From Pseudomonas guariconensis (GTDB taxonomy: Bacteria; Pseudomonadota; Gammaproteobacteria; Pseudomonadales; Pseudomonadaceae), in assembly GCF_024127895.1 (NCBI RefSeq), contig NZ_JAMYBK010000002.1, forward strand, positions 62,001-126,000: 64,000 bases of DNA, read 5' to 3'. Made by a program: the position numbers and the translations under genes. The notes beneath the pieces were generated by a model. That model ran no database searches, was not told the origin of the DNA, and worked only from the letters and a program-made list of their open reading frames with translations. Shown here piece after piece: positions 18,437-27,434 of the stretch. The first letter of the stretch is position 1, and each line of letters begins with the position of its first letter.

Positions 18437-19270
18437 ATGCAGCAAGAATCCCACGCCCACGGCATCGATATGTCGGCCTTGGGCCGCGACAAGCAGAGCC
18501 TGCGCCTGGCCGAGGAAACCGTGGCCATCGAGGTGCCTGGCCTGTCCCTGTTCTATGGCGACAAGCAGGCGCTGTTCGACGTGCAGATGAACATCCCCAA
18601 GCAGCGCGTGACTGCCTTCATCGGCCCGTCCGGCTGCGGCAAGTCGACCCTGCTGCGGACCTTCAACCGCATGAACGACCTGGTCGATGGCTGCCGCGTG
18701 GAAGGCGCGATCAACCTGTACGGCAACAACATCTACCGCAAGGGCGAGGACGTGGCCGAGCTGCGCCGCCGGGTCGGCATGGTGTTCCAGAAGCCCAACC
18801 CGTTTCCCAAGACCATCTATGAAAACGTGGTCTACGGCCTGCGCATCCAGGGCATCAACAAAAAGCGCACCCTCGACGAAGCCGTCGAGTGGGCCCTGAA
18901 GGGCGCGGCCCTGTGGGACGAGGTCAAGGACCGCCTGCACGACTCGGCCCTGGGCCTGTCCGGTGGTCAGCAGCAGCGTCTGGTGATCGCCCGCACCATC
19001 GCCGTGGAGCCGGAAGTCCTGCTGCTCGACGAGCCCTGCTCGGCCCTGGACCCGATCTCGACCCTGAAGGTCGAAGAGCTGATCTACGAACTGAAATCCA
19101 AGTACACCATCGTCATCGTGACCCACAACATGCAGCAGGCGGCGCGTGTCTCGGACTACACCGCGTTCATGTACATGGGCAAACTGGTCGAATTCGGCGA
19201 TACCGACACCCTGTTCACCAACCCGGCGAAGAAGCAGACCGAAGACTACATCACCGGCCGCTACGGTTAA
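18437..19270 (+). CDS. pstB: phosphate ABC transporter ATPase
   Basis: Energises phosphate import and takes part in signalling to PhoR with PhoU. The 277-residue protein has Walker [10 protein letters not shown] (63-71), signature LSGGQQQR (174-181), Walker B VLLLDEP (194-200), and the H-loop VTHN. The N-terminal tail of about 30 residues before the ABC domain is longer than in E. coli. Start at 18437 (MQQESHAHG) with GGAGTGAG upstream; earlier in-frame codons lie inside the repeat. Fourth gene of the pst locus. Confidence 0.96.
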   Translation: MQQESHAHGIDMSALGRDKQSLRLAEETVAIEVPGLSLFYGDKQALFDVQMNIPKQRVTAFIGPSGCGKSTLLRTFNRMNDLVDGCRVEGAINLYGNNIYRKGEDVAELRRRVGMVFQKPNPFPKTIYENVVYGLRIQGINKKRTLDEAVEWALKGAALWDEVKDRLHDSALGLSGGQQQRLVIARTIAVEPEVLLLDEPCSALDPISTLKVEELIYELKSKYTIVIVTHNMQQAARVSDYTAFMYMGKLVEFGDTDTLFTNPAKKQTEDYITGRYG

Positions 19271-19283
19271 CGGCGCCTGCGGC

Positions 19284-19365
19284 GCAGCTGCAAGAAAAAG
19301 CGGTTGGCACAGGGCCAGGGAACGACACGAACCACTTGAAGCTTGCAGCTTGAGGCTTGCAGCTT
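19284..19365. repeat. CTTGCAGCTT-type repeat between pstB and phoU
   Basis: Opens with CAGCTGCAAGAAAAAGCGG and ends with TTGAAGCTTGCAGCTTGAGGCTTGCAGCTT, so its ends are roughly inverted. Closely related to the repeats in the pstA-pstB and phoB-phoR gaps. Confidence 0.65.
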
Positions 19366-19382
19366 ACGTGCGGAGCGAAAGC

Positions 19383-20141
19383 ATGATTAACAAAGAAAGT
19401 CTGACGCATCACATCTCCCAGCAGTTCAACGCCGAGCTCGAGGAGGTTCGCAGCCACCTCCTGGCGATGGGCGGCCTGGTCGAGAAACAGGTCAACGACG
19501 CGGTCACCGCGCTGATCGAGGCCGACTCGGGCCTGGCCCAGCAGGTGCGAGAGGTCGACGAGCAGATCAACCAGATGGAGCGCAACATCGATGAGGAGTG
19601 CGTACGCATCCTCGCCCGCCGCCAGCCGGCGGCCTCCGACCTGCGCCTGATCATCAGCATTTCCAAATCGGTGATCGACCTGGAGCGCATCGGCGACGAG
19701 TCGACCAAGATCGCCCGCCGTGCCATCCAGCTGTGCGAGGAAGGCGAGTCGCCACGGGGCTACGTCGAGGTGCGCCACATCGGCGACCAGGTGCGCAACA
19801 TGGTACGTGACGCACTGGACGCCTTCGCCCGCTTCGATGCCGACCTGGCCCTGTCGGTGGCCCAGTACGACAAGAACATCGACCGCGAGTACAAGACCGC
19901 CCTGCGTGAACTGGTCACCTACATGATGGAAGACCCCCGCTCGATCTCGCGGGTCCTCAGCGTCATCTGGGCGCTGCGTTCGCTGGAGCGCATCGGCGAC
20001 CATGCGCGCAACATCTCGGAGCTGGTGATCTACCTCGTGCGGGGTACCGACGTGCGTCACCTGGGCCTCAAGCGTATGAAGGCGGAAGTCGAGGGCGCGG
20101 TCGAAAACGCTAATGTTCCGGCCGAGCCTGACGATAAGTAG
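19383..20141 (+). CDS. phoU: phosphate signalling regulator PhoU
   Basis: PhoU damps PhoR activity when phosphate is plentiful and modulates PstSCAB. The 252-residue all-helical protein has two PhoU repeats. Each carries a metal-binding segment, IDLERIGDESTKIA near 100 and RSLERIGDHARNISE near 205. AGCGA before the ATG at 19383 is the likely ribosome binding site. Last gene of the pst locus, followed by a strong terminator. Confidence 0.95.
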   Translation: MINKESLTHHISQQFNAELEEVRSHLLAMGGLVEKQVNDAVTALIEADSGLAQQVREVDEQINQMERNIDEECVRILARRQPAASDLRLIISISKSVIDLERIGDESTKIARRAIQLCEEGESPRGYVEVRHIGDQVRNMVRDALDAFARFDADLALSVAQYDKNIDREYKTALRELVTYMMEDPRSISRVLSVIWALRSLERIGDHARNISELVIYLVRGTDVRHLGLKRMKAEVEGAVENANVPAEPDDK

Positions 20142-20159
20142 TAGTGCTCCTGAGTATCG

Positions 20160-20189
20160 ACGCCCGGCTCTGGCCGGGCGTTTTCGTTT
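20160..20189 (+). terminator. terminator of the pst-phoU locus
   Basis: CGCCCGGC (20161-20168) and GCCGGGCG (20173-20180) form an 8-bp stem with a 4-nt loop, followed by TTTTCGTTT. It starts 20 bp after the phoU stop. Confidence 0.9.
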
Positions 20190-20305
20190 GTGCTCGAGCA
20201 TCCAGCAGGCACCCGCGAGCGATGTGCGCAGTCCCGGCGTGACTCAGGTTTTGGCAAATGGCCATCAGTCGGCGGTATGCTAGTCGGGACTCAAGAGGAG
20301 TAGGG

Positions 20306-21184
20306 ATGAGTAAAGTCAATGTGCTGGTCGTGGACGATGCGCCGTTCATTCGCGACCTGGTGAGGAAGTGCCTGCGCAATGCCTTCCCCGGCATAGTCGT
20401 CGAGGATGCGGTCAACGGCCGCAAGGCCATGGCCCTGCTGGGCAAGGAGCGTTTCGATCTGGTCCTGTGCGACTGGGAGATGCCGGAGATGTCCGGCATC
20501 GAACTGCTGACCTGGTGCCGTCAGCAACCAGAGTTGAAAACCCTGCCGTTCATCATGGTGACCAGCCGTGGCGACAAGGAAAACGTGATTCAGGCCATCC
20601 AGGCCGGTGTTTCCGATTTCGTCGGCAAGCCATTCACCAACGAGCAGCTGCTGACCAAAGTGAAGAAGGCCCTGAGCAAGATCGGCAAGCTCGAAGGCTT
20701 GGTGGCCAGCGCGCCTGCACGGGCCAATGCGGCATTCGCCAACGACTCGCTCAATGCCTTGACCAGCGGTCGTCCGGAAACGGTCAAGGCGGCCCCGGCC
20801 AAGCCCTTGATCAGTGCGCCGGCGCCCAAGAGTGCGGCGGCCCAGGCCGGCCGTGGGCAGGGCCAGCTGCGCCTGTCCAGTGGCATCCAGCCTTGCGTGA
20901 TCAAGGCCCTGAGCCTCAAGGAGGCACTGCTGGTGGTGCGCCGCAGTGCAGCCCTGCCACAAGTGCTCGAAGGTGCGGTGCTGGACCTGGAGCAGGGCGA
21001 GAATGCCGAAGTCGCTCGCCTCAATGGCTACCTGCATGCCATTGCCGCCCTGGAGCCGAAGCCTGAGAGCGACTGGCTGCAACTGACGTTCAAGTTCGTC
21101 GACCAGGATGCGCAGAAGCTCGACTACCTGTCGCGCCTGATCGCCCGTGGGACTGCACAGAAGCATTTCACCCCAGGGGCGTGA
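20306..21184 (+). CDS. response regulator with C-terminal PilZ-like domain
   Basis: A 292-residue two-component receiver protein. Residues 1-125 are a CheY-like domain: acidic pair DD near 10-11, phospho-acceptor D56 in LCDWEMPEMSG, conserved T/S and K in VTSRGDKENV and VGKPFT. A proline/alanine-rich linker follows (about 145-190). The last 100 residues resemble a PilZ domain, but the usual RxxxR c-di-GMP motif is not evident. No kinase is adjacent. AAGAGGAG precedes the ATG at 20306. A role in surface or motility behaviour would be a guess. Confidence 0.8.
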   Translation: MSKVNVLVVDDAPFIRDLVRKCLRNAFPGIVVEDAVNGRKAMALLGKERFDLVLCDWEMPEMSGIELLTWCRQQPELKTLPFIMVTSRGDKENVIQAIQAGVSDFVGKPFTNEQLLTKVKKALSKIGKLEGLVASAPARANAAFANDSLNALTSGRPETVKAAPAKPLISAPAPKSAAAQAGRGQGQLRLSSGIQPCVIKALSLKEALLVVRRSAALPQVLEGAVLDLEQGENAEVARLNGYLHAIAALEPKPESDWLQLTFKFVDQDAQKLDYLSRLIARGTAQKHFTPGA

Positions 21185-21214
21185 TTGAAACAGTCACGAC
21201 TTTCCGCTGCCATT

Positions 21215-21317
21215 TTGGGGCTGCTTCGCGCCCCATCGCTGGCAAGCCAGCTCCCACAACCCCGTCGGGCTTGAGGGCAGCGGTGAACCTTGTGGGGCTG
21301 CCGGCGAGCAGCCCCGT
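21215..21317. repeat. REP-type repeat pair
   Basis: GGGGCTGCTTCGCGCCCC and ATCGCTGGCAAGCCAGCTCC are followed after about 40 bp by an opposing unit, TGTGGGGCTGCCGGCGAGCA. Lies between the response regulator and the M23 peptidase gene, overlapping no gene. Confidence 0.65.
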
Positions 21318-21418
21318 CCCGCTTGACCGACTGGCACCTTCTCCGACCAACTGCCATACCTCCCTGCAAACCGGCTGCTAGGCTTCGACACAACAATAAA
21401 TGTCAAAAAGCCACCATC

Positions 21419-22315
21419 ATGCCCATTCGCCCGCTGCTGTTCTGTGCCTTGCTCACGGCCTCGGCGCCGAGCCTGGGCATGACCCTCTACACGACCACCG
21501 ACACCTTCGGCGTGGTGTCCTATTCCTACCAGCCCAGCCCTGGCGCCAGGGCCTTCGTGTTCCGTGAGCCGATGGCCGAGCGCCTCGACAGCCAGGTGCG
21601 CTTGCGCGCCGAGCCATTCGCCGCAGGCGTGCGCTTCGTTGCGCACAATGCCTTGTTCGCCCCGGTGGAGGTCGAGCTGCGCCTGGAGCGCCTGGCCAAT
21701 GCCCAGGGCGGCAATGCACCGAGAATCGTGCGGCGGGTGCTGCAGGCGCGTTCGACCCAGGTGCTCAGCGTGCTGATGGCGAGGCAGGGGGCGCGCCTGA
21801 AGTATGCGTCGAAGTTTCGTCATGCCCTGGGCGACCCGGCCCAGCGGCCCCAGGCCTATCGTTATCCCTTTCCCTGGCGCGGCGGCCCGTTCCGTCTGAC
21901 CCAGGGGCCCAATGGCCGCTTCAGCCACTTCGGCCCCAAGGGCCGCCATGCCATGGATATCGCCATGCCCGAAGGCACGCCCATCGTCGCCGCGCGGGGC
22001 GGGGTGGTGGTGAAGGTCGAGAACGACCAGAGCGGGCGCGGCAGCCATCCCTCCGGCAACTTCGTCAGGATCCTCCACCCCGACGGCACCATGGGCGTCT
22101 ACCTACACCTGATGCGCGGTTCGGTGGTGGTGGGCGAGGGGCAGCGGGTGGCCGTGGGCGAGCTGCTGGCCAAGTCGGGCAACACCGGCAACAGCACCGG
22201 GCCGCACCTGCATTTCGTGGTGCAACGCAATGTGGGGCTGGCGCTGGAGTCGATTCCCTACCAGTTCGACCGGCCGATCGGCGGATTGCCGGACTTCACG
22301 GCCGGCAATCCTTGA
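21419..22315 (+). CDS. exported M23-family metallopeptidase-like protein
   Basis: A 298-residue protein with a signal peptide (MPIRPLLFCALLTASAPSLG) and a C-terminal LytM/M23 domain (about 165-270). The zinc-binding set seems complete: H170 in SHFGPKG, D180 in AMDIAMPEGTP, and HLH at 263-265 (GPHLHF). It may cleave peptidoglycan cross-bridges in the periplasm or regulate an amidase. The middle region (25-150) has no recognisable domain. The ATG at 21419 gives a good signal peptide but lacks a strong Shine-Dalgarno. Confidence 0.85.
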   Translation: MPIRPLLFCALLTASAPSLGMTLYTTTDTFGVVSYSYQPSPGARAFVFREPMAERLDSQVRLRAEPFAAGVRFVAHNALFAPVEVELRLERLANAQGGNAPRIVRRVLQARSTQVLSVLMARQGARLKYASKFRHALGDPAQRPQAYRYPFPWRGGPFRLTQGPNGRFSHFGPKGRHAMDIAMPEGTPIVAARGGVVVKVENDQSGRGSHPSGNFVRILHPDGTMGVYLHLMRGSVVVGEGQRVAVGELLAKSGNTGNSTGPHLHFVVQRNVGLALESIPYQFDRPIGGLPDFTAGNP

Positions 22316-22336
22316 GCGGGCTGGGCCGCCGTGCGG

Positions 22337-23677
22337 TCAATCGAGCTTGAGCACCTTGGCCAGCACGATCTTCGGCCCTTTCATCTTCTTGATGATGATG
22401 CGCAGGCCCTCGACCTCCAGCACTTCCTCTTCCTCGGGCACGCGCTTGAGGGTCTCGTAGACCAGCCCGGCGAGGGTTTCCGCCTCGATGTGGTCAAGGT
22501 CCACGCCCAGCAGGCGCTCGACCTTGAACAGCGGCGTATCGCCTCGTACCAGCAGCTTGCCGGGCTGGTAGGCGAGGATGCCGCGTTCGGTCTTGCGGTG
22601 TTCGTCCTGGATGTCGCCGACCAGCACCTCCAGCACGTCTTCCATGGTCAGGTAGCCGATCACCTTGCCGTCGGCTTCCTCGACCAGCACGAAGTGCGCA
22701 CCGCCCTTGCGGAACTGCTCCAGCAACTGGGCCAGCGGCATGTGGCGGGACACGCGCTCCAGCGGGCGGCACAGGTCATCCAGGTCGAGGGTCTCGGGAA
22801 TGTGGTCCAGGTCGGCCAGCTCCAGCAGCAGGTCCTTGATGTGCAGCAGGCCGATGAACTCCTCGCGCTCGGCATCGTAGACCGGGTAGCGGCTGAACTT
22901 GTGGCGCCGGAACATCGCCAGGATTTCCTTGAGCGGCGCACGGGCGTCGAGGCTGATCATGTCCTCGCGGGAGTTGGCCCAGTCGACCACTTCCAGCTCG
23001 CCCATCTCCACGGCCGAGGCCAGCACGCGCATGCCCTGGTCGCTCGGGTCGTGCCCGCGGCTGGAGTGCAGGATCAGCTTGAGCTCCTCGCGGCTGTAGT
23101 GGTGCTCATGGTGCGGCCCTGGCTCGCCTTGCCCGGCGATGCGCAGGATGGTGTTGGCGCTGGCGTTGAGCAGGTAGATGGCCGGGTACATCAGCCAGTA
23201 GAACAGGTACAGCGGCACGGCGGTCCACAGCGACAGCAGCTCGGGCTTGCGGATCGCCCAGGACTTGGGCGCCAGCTCGCCGACCACGATGTGCAGGTAA
23301 GAGATCACGAAGAAGGCGATGAAGAACGAGATCGCCTTGACCAGCTCCGGCGTGTCGACGCCCACGGCGGCCAGCACCGGCTCGAGCAGGTGGGCGAAGG
23401 CCGGTTCGCCGACCCAGCCCAGGCCCAGGGAGGCCAGGGTGATGCCCAGCTGGCAGGCCGACAGGTAGGCATCCAGTTGGTTGTGGACCTTGCGCAGGAT
23501 GCTGCCGCGCCAGCCGTGCAGGTCGGCGATGGATTCGACGCGGGTGGAGCGCAGCTTGACCATGGAGAACTCGGCGGCAACGAAGAAACCGTTGAGCAGC
23601 ACCAGGAACAAGGCAAAGATGATCATGCCGAAGTCGGCGAACAGGGTGGTGAGGCTGATACCAGGGGAAGGGTCCAT
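22337..23677 (-). CDS. CNNM/CorC-type membrane protein with CBS domains
   Basis: A 446-residue integral membrane protein of the 'hemolysin C / CNNM' family. It has an N-terminal DUF21 domain with about four membrane segments (residues 10-200, including FFVAAEFSMVKLRSTRV and the ELAPKSWAIRKPE motif). A pair of CBS domains follows (about 215-345; AMFRRHKFSRYPVYD, GYLTMEDVLEVLVGDIQDE), then a C-terminal CorC/HlyC domain (360-440). Family members are linked to magnesium or cobalt export and resistance. A haemolytic role is not implied. Convergent with the M23 gene (21 bp apart). Confidence 0.9.
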   Translation of the reverse strand: MDPSPGISLTTLFADFGMIIFALFLVLLNGFFVAAEFSMVKLRSTRVESIADLHGWRGSILRKVHNQLDAYLSACQLGITLASLGLGWVGEPAFAHLLEPVLAAVGVDTPELVKAISFFIAFFVISYLHIVVGELAPKSWAIRKPELLSLWTAVPLYLFYWLMYPAIYLLNASANTILRIAGQGEPGPHHEHHYSREELKLILHSSRGHDPSDQGMRVLASAVEMGELEVVDWANSREDMISLDARAPLKEILAMFRRHKFSRYPVYDAEREEFIGLLHIKDLLLELADLDHIPETLDLDDLCRPLERVSRHMPLAQLLEQFRKGGAHFVLVEEADGKVIGYLTMEDVLEVLVGDIQDEHRKTERGILAYQPGKLLVRGDTPLFKVERLLGVDLDHIEAETLAGLVYETLKRVPEEEEVLEVEGLRIIIKKMKGPKIVLAKVLKLD

Positions 23678-23713
23678 GATGGAGTTTTTACGGGGTCCGT
23701 CTTCAGAAAAGGG

Positions 23714-23742
23714 AGAAAAAAAGTGCCAGCTCCGGCTGGCAC
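23714..23742 (-). terminator. terminator of phoB-phoR
   Basis: On the minus strand GTGCCAGC-CGGA-GCTGGCAC is followed by TTTTTTT. It lies 75 bp beyond the phoR stop and upstream of the start of the CNNM gene. Confidence 0.9.
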
Positions 23743-23816
23743 AGGGGGTTCAATGTAGCGGCTGGGGCTGCAAAAGCAAAGGGGACAGGCTTTGGGAGAG
23801 GCTGCGCAGCCCCGGC

Positions 23817-25124
23817 TCAGCCCCTGGCGTTGGCCAATTGTGCAGGCGCGAAGTGACAGGTGAAGGTACTGCCATGACCCGGTACGCTGCTGATCTCCAG
23901 GCGGCCACGATGGCGCAGCAGCACGTGCTTGACGATGGCCAGGCCCAGCCCCGTGCCGCCGGTGTTGGAGGCGCGGCTGGAGTCGACCCGGTAGAAGCGC
24001 TCGGTCAGGCGTGGCAGGTGCTTGGCATCGATGCCGATCCCCGAGTCCTGCACGGACAGGTGCGCGCCCTGGTCATCGGCCCACCAGCGGATGCGGATGT
24101 TGCCTTCGTCGGGGGTGTACTTGACCGCGTTGAACACCAGGTTGGAAAAGGCGCTGCGCAGTTCCGACTCGCTGCCCTTGAGGCGCACGCCGGGCGTGGC
24201 ATCCAGGCTGATGCGTTGGTTGCGCGGGCCGGACAGGGCCTGGGCGTCGGCCTTGATCGACTGCAGCAGGGCGTCGACCGCCACCGGCTGGTTGTCCGAC
24301 GGGTAGTCGGTGGCCTCCAGCTTGGCCAGTAGCAGCAGGTCGTTGAGCAGGGTCTGCATGCGCGAGCCTTGCTGGCTCATCTGCTGCAACGCACGGTTCC
24401 AGCGCGGGTTGACCTCCTCGACGTTGTCCAGCAGGGTCTCCAGGTAGCCGGTGATCACCGTCAGCGGGGTGCGCAGCTCGTGGGAGACGTTGGCGACGAA
24501 GTCCTTGCGCATCTGCTCGAGCTGGTGGATGCGGGTGACGTCGCGCACCAGCATCAGGTGCTCGTTGTTGCCATAGCGGGTGATGTGCAACTGGACGCGC
24601 AGGCGATCGTTGATCGGCGAGGGGATCTCCAGCGGTTCGACGTAGTTCTGCGACTCGAAGTATTCCTTGAAGCGCGGGTGGCGGACCAGGTTGGTCACCG
24701 GCTGGCCACCGTCCTGTGGGGTCTTGAAGCCCAGCAGGGTTTCGGCGGCGCGGTTCCACCACTCCAGGTTGCCTTCGCTGTCGAGCATGATCACCGCGTC
24801 GCGCAGGGCGGCAGTGGACTCCTGTACCCGGTCGATCACCGCCTGCAGGCGGCCGCGTACGCGCTGGTCGCGCCGTTGCAGGTGGTAGATGCTGTCGAAC
24901 ACCTCGCCCCACAGACCGTAGCCGTCGGGCGGTGCTTCGTCGGGCTGGTGGTTGCGCAGCCAGTCATGCAGGCGCAGCAGCTGCTTGAGGGTCCAGCCCA
25001 GGTAGAGGGCAAGGCCGATGGCCAGGCTCCAGCCGTAGTAGCCACTGACCAGCCCGCCAACCAGGCAGACGGTGATCAACAGCAGCATGTGGCGAATCAG
25101 GGTCGCGTGCCAGTTCTGGTTCAA
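23817..25124 (-). CDS. phoR: phosphate regulon sensor histidine kinase
   Basis: Membrane sensor kinase that phosphorylates PhoB when the Pst system reports low phosphate. The 435-residue protein has two N-terminal membrane segments (about 10-48), a PAS domain (about 100-200), HisKA with H215 in VSHELRTPLTVITGYLE, and HATPase_c with FNAVKYTPDEG, DSGIGI and GGTGLGLAIVKH. The start is taken as TTG at 25124 (reading MNQNWHATLIRHM), because GAAGGA lies 8 nt before it and the PhoR N-terminus begins there. The frame upstream runs into a repeat. 150 bp separate it from phoB. Confidence 0.94.
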   Translation of the reverse strand: MNQNWHATLIRHMLLLITVCLVGGLVSGYYGWSLAIGLALYLGWTLKQLLRLHDWLRNHQPDEAPPDGYGLWGEVFDSIYHLQRRDQRVRGRLQAVIDRVQESTAALRDAVIMLDSEGNLEWWNRAAETLLGFKTPQDGGQPVTNLVRHPRFKEYFESQNYVEPLEIPSPINDRLRVQLHITRYGNNEHLMLVRDVTRIHQLEQMRKDFVANVSHELRTPLTVITGYLETLLDNVEEVNPRWNRALQQMSQQGSRMQTLLNDLLLLAKLEATDYPSDNQPVAVDALLQSIKADAQALSGPRNQRISLDATPGVRLKGSESELRSAFSNLVFNAVKYTPDEGNIRIRWWADDQGAHLSVQDSGIGIDAKHLPRLTERFYRVDSSRASNTGGTGLGLAIVKHVLLRHRGRLEISSVPGHGSTFTCHFAPAQLANARG

Positions 25125-25143
25125 TTGACGAATCCTTCGGATC

Positions 25144-25274
25144 CAGCTTTGAGCTTCAAGCTGCAAGAAGAAGCGGATCGGTGGTGCTGTTCAGTCCTTT
25201 ATTTCAAGCCTGAAGCGGCGAGCAGGCTTGACGCTGGCTGCTCTTTCTTGCCGCTTGAGGCTTGGAGCTTGCGG
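25144..25274. repeat. CTTGCAGCTT-type repeat between phoB and phoR
   Basis: Begins GAGCTTCAAGCTGCAAGAAGAAGCGG and ends CTTTCTTGCCGCTTGAGGCTTGGAGCTTGCGG in two inverted halves, filling almost the whole phoB-phoR gap. Related copies lie in the pstA-pstB and pstB-phoU gaps. It falls inside the operon, so it will be part of the phoBR mRNA. Confidence 0.65.
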
Positions 25275-25964
25275 CTAGCTCTTGGTGGAAAAGCGATAGC
25301 CGGTGCCCCGGACGGTTTGTACCAGATTCTCGTAGGCTTCACCCAACGCCTTGCGCAGGCGGCGGATGTGTACGTCGACGGTGCGCTCCTCGACGTAGAC
25401 GTTGCCGCCCCAGACCTGGTCGAGCAACTGGCCACGGGTGTAGGCGCGTTCCTGGTGGGTCATGAAGAACTGCAGCAGGCGGTATTCGGTCGGGCCCATC
25501 TCGGCCGGCTTGCCATCGATGGTCACGCGGTGGCTGATCGGGTCGAGCAGCAGGCCACCGACCTCGATCGGCGCCTCGCTGTCGCTCGGACCGGTACGGC
25601 GCAGCACGGCCTTCAGGCGCGCCACCAGCTCGCGGGGCGAGAACGGCTTGGTGATGTAGTCATCGGCGCCGACTTCCAGGCCCTGGATCTTGTTGTCCTC
25701 TTCGCCCTTGGCAGTGAGCATGATGATCGGGATGTCGCCGGTCAGTTCGTCGCGCTTGAGGCGGCGCGCCAGCTCGATGCCCGAGGTGCCCGGCAGCATC
25801 CAGTCGAGCAGGATCAGATCCGGTTTGCGATCGACGATGATGGCATGGGCCTGCTGCGAGTTCTCCGCTTCCAGGCAGTCATAGCCGGCCATTTCCAATG
25901 CAACGGCGATCATCTCGCGAATGGGCGCCTCGTCGTCGACGATCAGAATGTTTCTGCCAACCAT
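25275..25964 (-). CDS. phoB: phosphate regulon response regulator
   Basis: Transcription factor that binds Pho boxes when phosphorylated by PhoR. 229 residues: receiver domain 1-120 with acidic residues D10 and D11, phospho-acceptor D54 ([11 protein letters not shown]) and K in TKPFSP, then an OmpR-type winged helix (about 130-226) containing [15 protein letters not shown] and VRGTGYRF. Start at 25964 with GAGAGG upstream. Autoregulated through the Pho box before the gene. Confidence 0.96.
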   Translation of the reverse strand: MVGRNILIVDDEAPIREMIAVALEMAGYDCLEAENSQQAHAIIVDRKPDLILLDWMLPGTSGIELARRLKRDELTGDIPIIMLTAKGEEDNKIQGLEVGADDYITKPFSPRELVARLKAVLRRTGPSDSEAPIEVGGLLLDPISHRVTIDGKPAEMGPTEYRLLQFFMTHQERAYTRGQLLDQVWGGNVYVEERTVDVHIRRLRKALGEAYENLVQTVRGTGYRFSTKS

Positions 25965-26017
25965 GCTCAATACCTCTCCCGGGAACGATGTCTTGGCCCG
26001 CATTAGATAACGGAATT

Positions 26018-26035
26018 ATTGCAGCTGTGTGACAG
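26018..26035 (-). promoter_or_regulatory. Pho box upstream of phoB
   Basis: On the minus strand CTGTCAC-ACAG-CTGCAAT: the first 7-mer is perfect, the second weak, with 4-bp spacing. TATCTA (26004-26009) about 8 bp downstream is a fitting -10. Implies autoregulation of phoBR. Confidence 0.7.
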
Positions 26036-26138
26036 GACATTGGCGGTTCTGGCGACATTCCGTGACTGGGCTAGGCTTCAAAGGGCCGTCGAAACGGCAC
26101 TCGGACCTCCCTCCACCCCCGAAACAATGGTGATTCCA

Positions 26139-26510
26139 ATGACACGACATACGCTGAGCTGGATGGCCCTTTTCGCTGCACTGGCGCTACCGGGGGTGGC
26201 GTCGGCGCACCATGCGATGGAAAAGGATGGCATGTGGGTCGACCACGCGGGCATGACGCTCTACACCTTCGACAAGGACGAAGGCGGCAAGTCGGCGTGC
26301 AACGGCGAATGCGCCAAGAACTGGCCGCCGCTGCTGGTCAAGGCGGATGATGAAGCGGCCACCGACAAGTGGACCCAGATCACCCGCGACGACGGGAGCA
26401 AGCAGTGGGCCTATGATGGCAAGCCGCTGTACACCTTCATCAAGGACAAGAAAGCCGGGGACAAGACCGGTGATGGCGTGAAGGACGTCTGGCATATCGC
26501 CAAGCCTTGA
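26139..26510 (+). CDS. small secreted protein of the COG4315 family
   Basis: A 123-residue protein with a signal peptide (MTRHTLSWMALFAALALPG, cleaved after VASA). The mature part has two copies of the PF03640-type repeat: GMTLYTFDKDEGGKSACNGE with CAKNWPPLL, and KPLYTFIKDKKAGDKTGDGV ending DVWHIAKP. Such proteins are called 'secreted repeat' or predicted lipoproteins, but there is no lipobox cysteine here. Function unknown. An upstream ATG at 26127 is also in frame; 26139 gives the cleaner signal peptide. Confidence 0.8.
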   Translation: MTRHTLSWMALFAALALPGVASAHHAMEKDGMWVDHAGMTLYTFDKDEGGKSACNGECAKNWPPLLVKADDEAATDKWTQITRDDGSKQWAYDGKPLYTFIKDKKAGDKTGDGVKDVWHIAKP

Positions 26511-26517
26511 GGGCGAA

Positions 26518-26536
26518 GGGGCTGCAAGGCAGCCCC
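26518..26536. terminator. hairpin between convergent genes
   Basis: GGGGCTGC-AAG-GCAGCCCC forms a perfect 8-bp stem in the 33-bp gap between the convergent COG4315 and ubiA genes. No T-run on either side, so termination is only suggested by position. Confidence 0.4.
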
Positions 26537-26543
26537 AGCCAAC

Positions 26544-27434
26544 TCAGCGCAACGCGTAGTCCAGCACCACGCCAACGAAGACCAACAACCCCGCCCAATG
26601 GTTGTGCAGGAATGCCTTGAAGCACGATTCGCGATCCAGCCCGCGGGTCGACCAGAACTCCCAGGCAAAGCACAGCGCCGCGCCCAGCAGCCCCAGGTGG
26701 AACCAACCCCCCAGCTCGAAGCGGCTGCCAGCCAGCAGCAGGCAACCCAGCGACAGCATCTGCAAGGTCAGGATGATCACCCGGTCGGCTTCACCGAACA
26801 GGATGGCGGTGGATTTCACGCCGATCTTCAGGTCGTCGTCGCGGTCCACCATCGCGTAGTAGGTGTCATAGCCCACGGTCCACAGCAGGTTGGCGATGTA
26901 CAGCAGCCAGGCGCTGGCCGGCAGGTCGCCGCCTGCCGCGGTGAAGGCCATGGGAATGCCCCAGGAGTAGGCGGCGCCCAGCACCACCTGGGGGTAGTAG
27001 GTGTAGCGCTTCATGAACGGGTAGCAGAACGCCAGGGCCACGGCGCCGAACGACAGCCACACCGTCCGGGCGTTGGTGCACAGCACCAGCAGGAAGCTCA
27101 CCCCGACCAGCAGCGCGAACAGCATCACCGCCTCGCGCGGCTTGACCCGGCCGCTGGCCAGCGGCCGGTCGGCGGTGCGCTTGACGTGGCCGTCGACCTT
27201 GCGGTCGGCGAAGTCGTTGATGCAGCAACCCGCGGCACGCATCAGCACCACGCCCAGGCCGAAGATCAACACGTTGGCCAGGGTCGGCGAGCCTTGCCCG
27301 GCGATCCACACCGCCGACAGGGTCGGCCACAGCAGCAGGTAGATGCCGATGGGACGATCCATGCGGCTGAGCTGGACGAAGTCCCAGGCGCGCGGGTGCA
27401 GGCGGTTGAGCGACTTGAGCAGTTGCAGGTACAT
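26544..27434 (-). CDS. ubiA: 4-hydroxybenzoate octaprenyltransferase
   Basis: Integral membrane prenyltransferase that attaches the polyprenyl tail to 4-hydroxybenzoate in ubiquinone synthesis. 296 residues with about eight membrane segments. Both aspartate-rich motifs are present: NDFADRKVD (73-81), and a second reading DRDDDLKIG near 195-205, which bind magnesium-pyrophosphate. Starts at 27434 (MYLQLLKSL), sharing one base with the ubiC stop (TGATG), so the two genes are translationally coupled. Confidence 0.95.
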   Translation of the reverse strand: MYLQLLKSLNRLHPRAWDFVQLSRMDRPIGIYLLLWPTLSAVWIAGQGSPTLANVLIFGLGVVLMRAAGCCINDFADRKVDGHVKRTADRPLASGRVKPREAVMLFALLVGVSFLLVLCTNARTVWLSFGAVALAFCYPFMKRYTYYPQVVLGAAYSWGIPMAFTAAGGDLPASAWLLYIANLLWTVGYDTYYAMVDRDDDLKIGVKSTAILFGEADRVIILTLQMLSLGCLLLAGSRFELGGWFHLGLLGAALCFAWEFWSTRGLDRESCFKAFLHNHWAGLLVFVGVVLDYALR

